Below are positions 37,380 to 44,347 of a stretch of 64,000 nucleotides of DNA, piece after piece. Made by a program: the position numbers and the translations under genes. The notes beneath the pieces were generated by a model, which made no database searches, was not told the DNA's origin, and saw nothing but the letters and a program-made list of their open reading frames with translations. Every line of letters starts with the position of its first letter. The stretch's first letter is position 1. Where the stretch lies: assembly GCA_013002225.1 (NCBI GenBank), contig JABDKL010000173.1, positions 1 to 64,000 of the forward strand, given 5' to 3'. This stretch comes from Winogradskyella sp. (lineage in GTDB: Bacteria; Bacteroidota; Bacteroidia; Flavobacteriales; Flavobacteriaceae).

Positions 37380-37404
37380 AGCCATTTCACAAATTGAAAT
37401 GGCT
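37380..37404. terminator. Bidirectional terminator after the cupredoxin gene
   Basis: AGCCATTTCA (37380-37389) pairs with TGAAATGGCT (37395-37404) around a 5-nt loop, with a T-run on the plus side. It lies between convergent genes and ends 4 bp before the thioesterase stop codon. Confidence 0.85.
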
Positions 37405-37408
37405 TTTG

Positions 37409-37948
37409 TTATTTTATAGCTATTTCAACCCGATAGTCATTTAGCAGCTTTAAATGATTGTCTACATTTTTGTAAACTTCTTTTTGATTGGCTTCTTTTT
37501 TAACTTCACTCTCCCTTCTTATGATGGTCTTGATAAAGCGCTTAGCATCAATTTTTGACCCTAACCTTAGTCCGGGAACTTTAACGGTTTTGCCTTTTTC
37601 GTTTATGGCAACCATTGTAAAGTAAGATGAATTACAATGTTTTTTTTGTCCGGTTCTAATGTTTTCAGATTCTACTCTAATACCTACCACCATGGACGAT
37701 TTTCCAACATAGTTTACAGAAGCTTTCATGGTTACTAATTCGCCAACTTCTATCGGATTCAAAAAATTTACCTTATCTACAGAAGCGGTTACACAATAAC
37801 TACCCGAGTGTTTTGAGGCACAGGCAAAAGCCGTTTGATCCATTAATCCTAATATATACCCTCCGTGAATTTTGCCACCAAAATTAGCATGTGATGGTAA
37901 CATTAATTCCGAGATCTGAATCCTGGATTCTTCTACAGATTTAAACAT
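37409..37948 (-). CDS. Hotdog-fold acyl-CoA thioesterase
   Basis: A 179-residue acyl-CoA thioesterase of the YciA/BACH group. The hotdog core has NFGGKIHGGYILGLMDQTAFACA, marked by the Asn near residue 22 and the Gly-rich HGGYILGLMD stretch, and the later strand TASVDKVNFLNPIEVGE. About 45 helical residues follow the hotdog domain. It hydrolyses acyl-CoA to free acid and CoA. It overlaps the DUF3307 gene by 8 bp and ends the satD operon. Why a thioesterase belongs there is not evident; a role in membrane lipid adjustment is one idea. Confidence 0.87.
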   Translation of the reverse strand: MFKSVEESRIQISELMLPSHANFGGKIHGGYILGLMDQTAFACASKHSGSYCVTASVDKVNFLNPIEVGELVTMKASVNYVGKSSMVVGIRVESENIRTGQKKHCNSSYFTMVAINEKGKTVKVPGLRLGSKIDAKRFIKTIIRRESEVKKEANQKEVYKNVDNHLKLLNDYRVEIAIK

Positions 37949-38669
37949 ACACTTTTATATTTAGATAAAGTATACTTATTACTATGGCAATACCAAAGCT
38001 AATAAGCGTTCCTATTAATATATACTCTGTAAGTTTTCGTTCTTTAGTTGAAGATAAATCACCAAATCTAAACACCGATTTTGCTGTAATTAAAAAACCT
38101 ACAGCCTCCCAATGTCCTACAATAATAAATATAAACACTAATATACGTTCTAATATACCTATGTAATTACCAGCATCTTTAAGTGATTCGTTATTTTCTG
38201 TTAATTCAGAAATATTCCATTTGGTAAAAACGGTTTTCATAATTAAAGATGTAGGCTTAGTCAAAAAAGCAATACAAATTAGTAGTAATAAAAGTTTGGA
38301 ATTTAGATTTATAGAAATTAGAGGATCACTATTTAAACACAATTTGTAATAGAGATAAACAAGGCCGAATATGGTAATTATGTGTAAAACCTGATCTAGA
38401 AAGAAATAAAAACGCTTAGTCTTTTTTTTCTGTAGTAAGAGCTTTAAAGCATCAATTAAGAGATGTAAAGCACCAATACCTAAAATTAATAGTATTTTAG
38501 AGCTATCCCAAACCAGTATTACCATTAGAACGATATGAATCGCGACATGAATGTATAGCCAAACAGACTTCAGTTTCTTTTTCTCTTTATCCTTAACCCA
38601 TTTTTTTGGTTGTATAAAAAAATCGCCAATCAAATGAGCAAGTAAAAGATTTAAAATCAGTAATATCAT
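37941..38669 (-). CDS. DUF3307 integral membrane protein
   Basis: A 242-residue polytopic membrane protein of the DUF3307 family. The N-terminal part, LLLAHLIGDFFIQPKKWVKDK, is the family hallmark, with His, Asp and Gln inside the first helix. Six to seven hydrophobic helices follow, including a His-containing segment IHVAIHIVLMVILVW and FLDQVLHIITIFG. In-membrane histidines and acids hint at an enzyme or metal site, but no reaction is known. Its ATG overlaps the SatD stop codon by 4 bp (ATGA) and its end overlaps the thioesterase start by 8 bp, so expression is tightly linked. Confidence 0.85.
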   Translation of the reverse strand: MILLILNLLLAHLIGDFFIQPKKWVKDKEKKKLKSVWLYIHVAIHIVLMVILVWDSSKILLILGIGALHLLIDALKLLLQKKKTKRFYFFLDQVLHIITIFGLVYLYYKLCLNSDPLISINLNSKLLLLLICIAFLTKPTSLIMKTVFTKWNISELTENNESLKDAGNYIGILERILVFIFIIVGHWEAVGFLITAKSVFRFGDLSSTKERKLTEYILIGTLISFGIAIVISILYLNIKVYV

Positions 38670-39277
38670 AGGGCAGTGATTTTATGTCTGTACATGGCAT
38701 CTAATTCCAAAATTTCATCTAAATAGGCACGTTTTTGCCGTTTGCTTACCGCGTCTTGACTTATACCTATTAATTTGGCTATATCGGATTGAATCATTTT
38801 TGGATGCTCTAAACTTAACTTTACAATTTCTGCAGAATTGGTTGTCCAATTGTCCATAGCAATAAGCGCCAATCTAAAATAAAGATTAATTTCTTTATTG
38901 AGTTCTTCGTCTCTTGTTTTTAGTTTTAAATTTTGCTTTTTCTTCTTAAGTGTTTCGAAGGTTTCACCAGAGAATATGAAAGCTTCCCCATTAGATTCAC
39001 TTACAGAATCACCTTGGTAATCCTTACTGCCAATACCAATAGACATACGTACATCGATACCTTTAATAGATTTCAATGAGGCCTTAATATAGATTGCGGT
39101 CTTAAAGCTGTCTTCAGTAGATTTACATTCTAACTGAAAACTATCACCTCTGTAAATATCGTAGAATGATGCATCATCGGTAACCTGAGACAAGGCTGTT
39201 TTTAATGGATTAAGCCATAAATCTTCGTGTATTGCTTTTCGGGATTTAATAATATCTCCTGTAATTATACTAGTCAT
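38666..39277 (-). CDS. SatD-family protein with cyclase-like N-terminus and HTH
   Basis: A 203-residue SatD-family protein; SatD was first named in a Streptococcus mutans acid-tolerance operon. Residues 1-100 resemble a class III nucleotidyl cyclase/GGDEF core: Asp8 in ITGDIIKSR, Asp45 in YRGDSFQLE, and VRMSIGIG near residues 76-83. Residues about 160-190 form a helix-turn-helix like sigma region 4 (SDIAKLIGISQDAVSKRQKR). It may therefore sense or make a nucleotide and bind DNA; no activity is proven. Start ATG 39275-39277. Three iterated elements directly upstream are candidate operators. It is coupled to DUF3307 by ATGA. Confidence 0.85.
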   Translation of the reverse strand: MTSIITGDIIKSRKAIHEDLWLNPLKTALSQVTDDASFYDIYRGDSFQLECKSTEDSFKTAIYIKASLKSIKGIDVRMSIGIGSKDYQGDSVSESNGEAFIFSGETFETLKKKKQNLKLKTRDEELNKEINLYFRLALIAMDNWTTNSAEIVKLSLEHPKMIQSDIAKLIGISQDAVSKRQKRAYLDEILELDAMYRHKITAL

Positions 39278-39294
39278 AATATTTATAATTACAT

Positions 39295-39302
39295 CAAATA
39301 TA
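39295..39302 (-). promoter_or_regulatory. Predicted -7 box of the satD operon
   Basis: On the minus strand this reads TATATTTG, a full match to TAnnTTTG, 17 bp upstream of the satD ATG. It overlaps the nearest 20-bp repeat by two bases, so a protein on that repeat would touch the promoter. Confidence 0.5.
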
Positions 39303-39376
39303 TGCCTTTTTAATGGAATAAACTATTTTATGCCTTATTTATAGAATATTGTTAATTATGCCGTTTAAATGGAATA
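39301..39376. repeat. Three 20-bp direct repeats with 28-bp period upstream of satD
   Basis: Copies lie at 39301-39320, 39329-39348 and 39357-39376. On the plus strand each reads TATGCC-N8-RGAATA, and the starts are exactly 28 bp apart twice. Copies 1 and 3 match at 18 of 20 positions. Each unit is also an imperfect dyad, since TATGCC and GGAATA are near inverted copies, as expected for a dimer-binding site. They fill the 106-bp gap between a small membrane protein gene and satD, next to its -7 box. Confidence 0.75.
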
Positions 39377-39383
39377 TAAAGAA

Positions 39384-39665
39384 TTATTCAAAATCTTTTT
39401 CATGCCACTTATTACGAATACTGTATTCGGTCTCAGTTTTTTGACATAATCCAATGACTATAAAAATGATGCCAAGAAAAGCACTTATAAGAATGATAAA
39501 ATTGTCGAATCCTTTATTTGCGCTGACATCATAATCAGTAAAAAGTAAAGTTAAACTAAAACATATTAGGGCAATTCCTGCGATTAAAGACCTAAAATAA
39601 TAAAGTCTAAGCGTCCATTTATATATAATATCTATAGTCTTCTTATTCAAAGTCCTCAGACGCAC
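39384..39665 (-). CDS. Small two-helix membrane protein
   Basis: A 93-residue protein with two hydrophobic helices (about residues 26-43 and 53-74) and charged ends. I recognise no family. The start is uncertain: GTG at 39663-39665 or TTG at 39648-39650, both inside the end of rmuC, so it is translationally linked to rmuC. It ends 7 bp before the third satD repeat. Confidence 0.6.
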   Translation of the reverse strand: MRLRTLNKKTIDIIYKWTLRLYYFRSLIAGIALICFSLTLLFTDYDVSANKGFDNFIILISAFLGIIFIVIGLCQKTETEYSIRNKWHEKDFE

Positions 39666-40965
39666 GCTTTATAATGTTCTCAGGTAATGCTTTTTTTGCT
39701 TTAGCACCCATTTTCTTTATTTTTTCAACTCTGGAAATAAGATTTCCTTTGCCTTCAACCAATTTATTCATGGCTGCTGAATAATCACTTTTTGCAGAAT
39801 CCATTTTCTTACCAACACCAATTAAATCGGTATAAAGACCATCAAACTTATCGTATAAGGCACCAGCTTGCTTGGCGATTTCGATAGCGTTTTGTTGTTG
39901 TTTTTCATTATTCCACATGGTATCGATAGTTCTCAAGGTTGCTAAAAGGGTAGAAGGTGTAACGATAACTATATTTTGCTCAAAGGCTTTGTTGTAGAGG
40001 TTATTGTCTTCATTGATTGCCACTGCAAAAGCAGGCTCAATAGGTATAAACATTAATACAAAATCCGGAGACTCTATATCATATAAATCTTGATAATTCT
40101 TAGCAGAAAGATCATCAACATGTTTTTTTATTGAATTAACATGGGCTTTTAAAAACATAGCTCTATCATCATCTTCGGCATTTACCATTTGCTCATAAGC
40201 CGTTAAAGAAACTTTAGAGTCGATAATCATTTTTTTAGAATCGGGTAAGTGTAGCACTACATCTGGCATCGCTCTAGACCCATCTTCTCGCTGAAAATTC
40301 TGTTGCACAAAATATTCTCTGTCTTTTTCTAATCCAGATTTTTCTAAAACACGCTCCAGTACCAATTCTCCCCAGTTACCTTGTGTTTTACTATCTCCTT
40401 TTAATGCTCTTGTTAAATTGGTTGCTTCCAGTGCCATTTGTTGGTTAAGGTCTTTTAGACCCAATAATTGCTCTTTAAGAGCCGAATGCATACTTATGCT
40501 TTCCTTCTGAGAGTCATCTACCTTTTTCTCAAAGGTTTTTATCTTTTCCTCAAGTGGATTTAAGATGTTTTTTATGTTTTCTTTATTCTGAAGTGTGAAT
40601 TTCTCTGACTTTTCATCAAGTATTTTAGAAGCCATTAACTCAAAATCTTTTCTGAGTTGTTCTTGTTGCTTGGCTAACTCTTCGTCGCGCTTTAAGTTTT
40701 GTTGCTGTAGATTTTCGAATTCAGTATTTCGTCTCGATAATTCCGAATTTAAAAAGTCTTTTTCTCTTCTAATAGTTTCGCGTTCAGTCTCAATTTTTTC
40801 GACTGTTTGCTTTAGTTCATCAATGTTTTTGTTGAGTTGGAGTTGACGTTCTTCCAGCGTGCTTCGGTCACTTTTGCTTTTTAATTGTGCAAATTTAAGT
40901 CCGATAAAAGCTCCAATACCAGCTGAAACAATAATAATAATTAATAGTATAAGCGTATCGTTCAT
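39643..40965 (-). CDS. rmuC: DNA recombination protein RmuC
   Basis: A 440-residue RmuC protein. An N-terminal membrane helix (residues 4-21) is followed by a long coiled coil (about residues 30-190) rich in Glu, Lys and Gln, then the RmuC core with a PD-(D/E)xK-like nuclease fold: GNWGELVLERVLEKSGLE, MPDVVLHLPDSKKMIIDSKVSL and the acidic/lysine pair within. RmuC limits inversion and recombination at short inverted repeats and acts in phage defence in some bacteria. Start ATG 40963-40965. The small membrane gene downstream overlaps by 23 bp. Confidence 0.93.
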   Translation of the reverse strand: MNDTLILLIIIIVSAGIGAFIGLKFAQLKSKSDRSTLEERQLQLNKNIDELKQTVEKIETERETIRREKDFLNSELSRRNTEFENLQQQNLKRDEELAKQQEQLRKDFELMASKILDEKSEKFTLQNKENIKNILNPLEEKIKTFEKKVDDSQKESISMHSALKEQLLGLKDLNQQMALEATNLTRALKGDSKTQGNWGELVLERVLEKSGLEKDREYFVQQNFQREDGSRAMPDVVLHLPDSKKMIIDSKVSLTAYEQMVNAEDDDRAMFLKAHVNSIKKHVDDLSAKNYQDLYDIESPDFVLMFIPIEPAFAVAINEDNNLYNKAFEQNIVIVTPSTLLATLRTIDTMWNNEKQQQNAIEIAKQAGALYDKFDGLYTDLIGVGKKMDSAKSDYSAAMNKLVEGKGNLISRVEKIKKMGAKAKKALPENIIKRASEDFE

Positions 40966-41054
40966 ATTTACAAAGTGAAATTTATCAAAGATAATTTTTA
41001 ATGTTGAAACTGAAGTTGAAAATGAACTTGAAAATTACAACTGCAAATTGAATA

Positions 41055-41849
41055 CTACTTTGTTACTCTAAAACTTCCTGTCTTATTATCAAAAACTATT
41101 AGGTCTTTGGGAAAAAGGGAATTAAACACACCATTAGAAATCAAATTACAGGGCTGGTCACAAACAACTTCATTGTCTCTCATTACAATCATCGTATTGC
41201 ATAGTTGTATTGCTAAATCTATTTCATGAGACGAAAAGAGAATGGTTTTGCCTGTTTCTTGAGTTAATTTTTGAAGCAACTTTAAAATATATGCCTTATG
41301 ATACATATCGAGATGTGTCGTTGGTTCATCTAAAATAATTAGATCAGTATCCTGAGCTAGTGCACGTGCAATCATAACTTTTTGTAACTGACCATCACTT
41401 AGTTCATAGCATTTCTTATCCTTCAATTCTGAAATGTTTACCAATTGCAGAGATTCGTTAATGATTGTCGTATCTGCTTCGGTGAGCGAGCCAATCCAAT
41501 TGGTATAAGGGTGCCTCCCTAATGCAACAAGTTCAATAACTGAAAGATTTTTAGATGTTAAATGCTCCGTTAAAACAATGCTAAGGCGTTTTGCGAGTTC
41601 TAAGTTGGTTGTAGTTTTTAAGACTTTATCGTTAAGTGTAATAGAACCAGATAGCGCAGGTTGAACTTTTATTAATGTTCGTAGAAGCGTAGATTTACCA
41701 ATGCCGTTTGCACCTACCAATCCAATGAGTTGACCTTTTTCCAGTTCAAAATTGATGTTTGAGGCGATAATTGTTTCTTCCTTTTTGGTTTTGTAACCAA
41801 TAGAAAGTTGTTCTGCTTTAAGGATGGTATGTGCCATTTGTTCATTCAT
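41055..41849 (-). CDS. btuD: Cobalamin-type ABC transporter ATPase
   Basis: A 264-residue ATPase of the FecE/BtuD group. It shows Walker A GANGIGKST, signature LSDGQLQKV, Walker B DLIILDEPTTHLD and an H-loop in FSSHEIDLA. It would power import through the permease encoded just upstream. The start ATG (41847-41849) touches the permease stop codon; a second in-frame ATG lies four codons inside. The B12 riboswitch next to the divergent btuB argues for cobalamin as substrate, though siderophore use is possible from sequence alone. Confidence 0.85.
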   Translation of the reverse strand: MNEQMAHTILKAEQLSIGYKTKKEETIIASNINFELEKGQLIGLVGANGIGKSTLLRTLIKVQPALSGSITLNDKVLKTTTNLELAKRLSIVLTEHLTSKNLSVIELVALGRHPYTNWIGSLTEADTTIINESLQLVNISELKDKKCYELSDGQLQKVMIARALAQDTDLIILDEPTTHLDMYHKAYILKLLQKLTQETGKTILFSSHEIDLAIQLCNTMIVMRDNEVVCDQPCNLISNGVFNSLFPKDLIVFDNKTGSFRVTK

Positions 41850-42878
41850 CTAAAACATCATTTTTCGTTGTCTTACCAATAGCCAAATCACAACAGGTGC
41901 ACCAACTAATGCTGTTATTGCATTAATAGGTAAAGTATAATCGCTGCCAGGAACCTGTGCAATACAATCGCAAATTAACATTACAATGGCTCCAAATAGA
42001 AACACTGCTGGTAATAAAACTTTATGATTAGAAGTTTTAAATACCTGACGTGTTAAATGCGGAATCGCCAAACCAATAAAGGCAATTGGTCCGGCAAAAG
42101 CTGTAATTGTTCCTGCTATTAAACTAGTCGCCAATATTATAATGAATCTGCTTTGCTTTAGGTTTAATCCTAAACTTTTAGCGTAATTATCACCGAGTAA
42201 TAGACTGTTTAATCCTTTAATGGTTACAATACTTAGTATAATTCCTAACAAATAAACTGGGAAGAAAATTAACAATTCCTGCCAGGATAAATTACTTAAA
42301 CTTCCAAAACCCCAGAAAATATACTGTTGTAGTTGCTCTGCAGAGCTAAAGTAGGAGAGTACACTTACCACCGCTGCTGTAATACTACCAAACATTAAAC
42401 CAATAATAAGAATAGCCATTGTGTCTCTTACCTTGTTTGAAACAGCTAATACTGCAAGTAACACTAAAAAACTACCTAAACTGGCTGCAATAACAATGCT
42501 CCATTTAGAGATTAAAGAAGTTGTAAACAGTCCACCAAATAAACCTGCGCCTAATATAACTAACGCGACGCCCAAGCTAGCTCCAGAACTAATTCCTAAA
42601 ACAAAAGGTCCTGCCAGTGGATTTCTAAATAATGTTTGCATTAATAAACCCGAAATTCCTAATCCAGAACCAACCAAAATAGCAGTAATAGCTTTCGGTA
42701 ATCTATATTCTGTAATAATAATTTGCCATGTATTATTTTCTATTGAACCGAATAGGCTTCCGAAAATTTCCTGGACTGGTATATGGATTGATCCTAGACT
42801 AATGTTAACTATAAAACATAGTAACATCAATAAAATTAGTAACAGAAACGGAAGACGATATGTTTTAGGATTATTCAA
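41850..42878 (-). CDS. btuC: Cobalamin-type ABC transporter permease (FecCD family)
   Basis: A 342-residue polytopic permease of the FecCD/BtuC family with about ten helices. Family motifs include SLGSIHIPVQEI, EYRLPKAITAILVGSGLGISG (given by its ends EYRLP and LGISG), RNPLAGPFVLGISSGASLG and AFAGPIAFIGLAIPHLTR. It starts at TTG 42876-42878, immediately after the btuF stop codon, with no ATG choice. Its own stop touches the btuD start. The substrate is inferred as cobalamin from the adjacent btuB riboswitch. Confidence 0.88.
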   Translation of the reverse strand: MNNPKTYRLPFLLLILLMLLCFIVNISLGSIHIPVQEIFGSLFGSIENNTWQIIITEYRLPKAITAILVGSGLGISGLLMQTLFRNPLAGPFVLGISSGASLGVALVILGAGLFGGLFTTSLISKWSIVIAASLGSFLVLLAVLAVSNKVRDTMAILIIGLMFGSITAAVVSVLSYFSSAEQLQQYIFWGFGSLSNLSWQELLIFFPVYLLGIILSIVTIKGLNSLLLGDNYAKSLGLNLKQSRFIIILATSLIAGTITAFAGPIAFIGLAIPHLTRQVFKTSNHKVLLPAVFLFGAIVMLICDCIAQVPGSDYTLPINAITALVGAPVVIWLLVRQRKMMF

Positions 42879-44030
42879 TTATTTAAGGCGTTTAAAGAAA
42901 TAAAGCGTATGATCGACTAACAACTCCGGATGACAAATTTTTATGAGATCTTTTAATACGAGATCAGGCCTCGTAGTTCCCATTTCGTAATACGTAACAC
43001 CTCCTGTTTTACCTGTAGTGTTAGTAAAACTATAAACATTTTTATTTTTGAAAGCTTTAAAATTTGTGTAGAGGGAATTAGCATTCTCTAATTGTTCTAA
43101 ACTACTATAGAAGGAAGGGCTCAACCATAAATCTGCATCTTGAGCTTTTTCTAATACAGCTTCAAAGCTAAGTGCTAAACTTCCGTTTCCTGTGGTGGTG
43201 CTCCATAAATAATTGGTGTTGGCATCTTCTAAGAACTGCGCTTCCGGACTAGTACCACTTGGCAAATACCAAACATCGTTTTCCAAGGCGCCACTTAATA
43301 TTGTGGGTTTGTTTCTGGCTTGATTTGCAATTGATTTAGCATCTAAATAATTCTTCTCGATATGTTTAAAAATTGAATCAGCTTTCTTTTCCTTATTAAA
43401 AAGGACTCCGAAAAACTTGATCCACTCAGCTTTTGCTAAGGCAGAAGATTCTACCCAATCTCCGTTATAAATTACAGGGATTCCTGCTTTTTTAATGGTT
43501 TCAAAAGTTTTGTTTACGCCATCTACACCAAACCCTACAACAACATCTGGGTTAAGGTCTAACAAGACCTCGGTATTAATACCTTCATTTTTTCCAAGCT
43601 CTCTAATTTGACCGCTTTCAATTAATTGTCTTGTTTTTTCTGAAGAAATATAATCTGTCTCTGGGAAACCAATTAATGTGTGTTCTACGCCAAGTAGTTC
43701 TAAGGACGGAATATGAGTTGTGGATGTAGTAACAAGCTTTTCAATAGGATTTATTAAAATTCCGTCATACTCATCTATGTTAAAAGTAGTTTTCGCCATA
43801 TCCTCTCTAGAAATAAGAACATACTTGTAAGCCTTTTTACTGTTTGGCCAAGGCTTTAAAAGATTAAGAATTTTAAAATTCTGGTGGTAAGTAACTGAAA
43901 ATCCTTGAGCGTACTTTAAATCTAAAGCCTTTTTATCTAAGGTTGGTAACAATCTGTCTTCAGCAGATTTTTCTTTGCAAGCCATTATAAGGATTAAGAC
44001 TACGCTTATTTTTAATAGTGTATTTTTCAA
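42879..44030 (-). CDS. btuF: Cobalamin-type ABC transporter substrate-binding lipoprotein
   Basis: A periplasmic binding protein of the BtuF/FecB family, about 383 residues from TTG at 44028-44030. The lipobox is LILIMAC, so it is a lipoprotein. Two lobes are joined by a rigid helix; VLLDLNPDVVVGFGVDG and KAGIPVIYNGDWVE are typical of the family. No ATG exists between the in-frame TAA at 44061-44063 and the lipobox; TTG at 44048 is the alternative start. It heads the btuF-btuC-btuD operon, divergent from btuB. The ABC genes lie upstream of, not under, the riboswitch. Confidence 0.85.
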   Translation of the reverse strand: MKNTLLKISVVLILIMACKEKSAEDRLLPTLDKKALDLKYAQGFSVTYHQNFKILNLLKPWPNSKKAYKYVLISREDMAKTTFNIDEYDGILINPIEKLVTTSTTHIPSLELLGVEHTLIGFPETDYISSEKTRQLIESGQIRELGKNEGINTEVLLDLNPDVVVGFGVDGVNKTFETIKKAGIPVIYNGDWVESSALAKAEWIKFFGVLFNKEKKADSIFKHIEKNYLDAKSIANQARNKPTILSGALENDVWYLPSGTSPEAQFLEDANTNYLWSTTTGNGSLALSFEAVLEKAQDADLWLSPSFYSSLEQLENANSLYTNFKAFKNKNVYSFTNTTGKTGGVTYYEMGTTRPDLVLKDLIKICHPELLVDHTLYFFKRLK

Positions 44031-44112
44031 AATACCAATTTCTTTCAAAAGTAATATTATTTAAAGTTTTGTGTCATTCATTAAACAAAATGTTTAGTTT
44101 TACATCGAAATT

Positions 44113-44273
44113 AGGTTCTGATCGTGTTTCGATTAGATTAAAAGGGAATCTGGTGCAAAACCAGAGCTGTTCCCGCAACTGTAAGCTATTGAGCTTGTTA
44201 TAACCTTCATTGTCACTGGATTTTGTCTGGGAAGACTAATAACAAGACGCAAGTCAGGAGACCTGCCAATTTC
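44113..44273 (+). ncRNA. Cobalamin (B12) riboswitch
   Basis: The aptamer upstream of btuB is clear. It contains GGAATCTGGTGCAAAACCAG with CTGTTCCCGCAACTGTAAG after it (44144-44185), a CACTGG/GGGAAG region, and the B12 box AAGTCAGGAGACCTGCC at 44251-44267. The order and spacing match the Rfam cobalamin family. A 7-bp hairpin (44286-44306) follows and may be part of the expression platform; it lacks a T-run, so control may act on translation. High cobalamin would reduce btuB expression. Confidence 0.95.
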
Positions 44274-44347
44274 AACAATAAAGTCAAACTTTCGGGATAA
44301 AAGTTTACATATAGTTTTCTGTATGTTCTCGAGCATTAAAATTTTAA

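Noticed and set aside
44031..44347. Control of btuFCD by the cobalamin riboswitch
   Set aside because: The aptamer and B12 box read on the plus strand toward btuB; no matching structure was seen on the minus strand.
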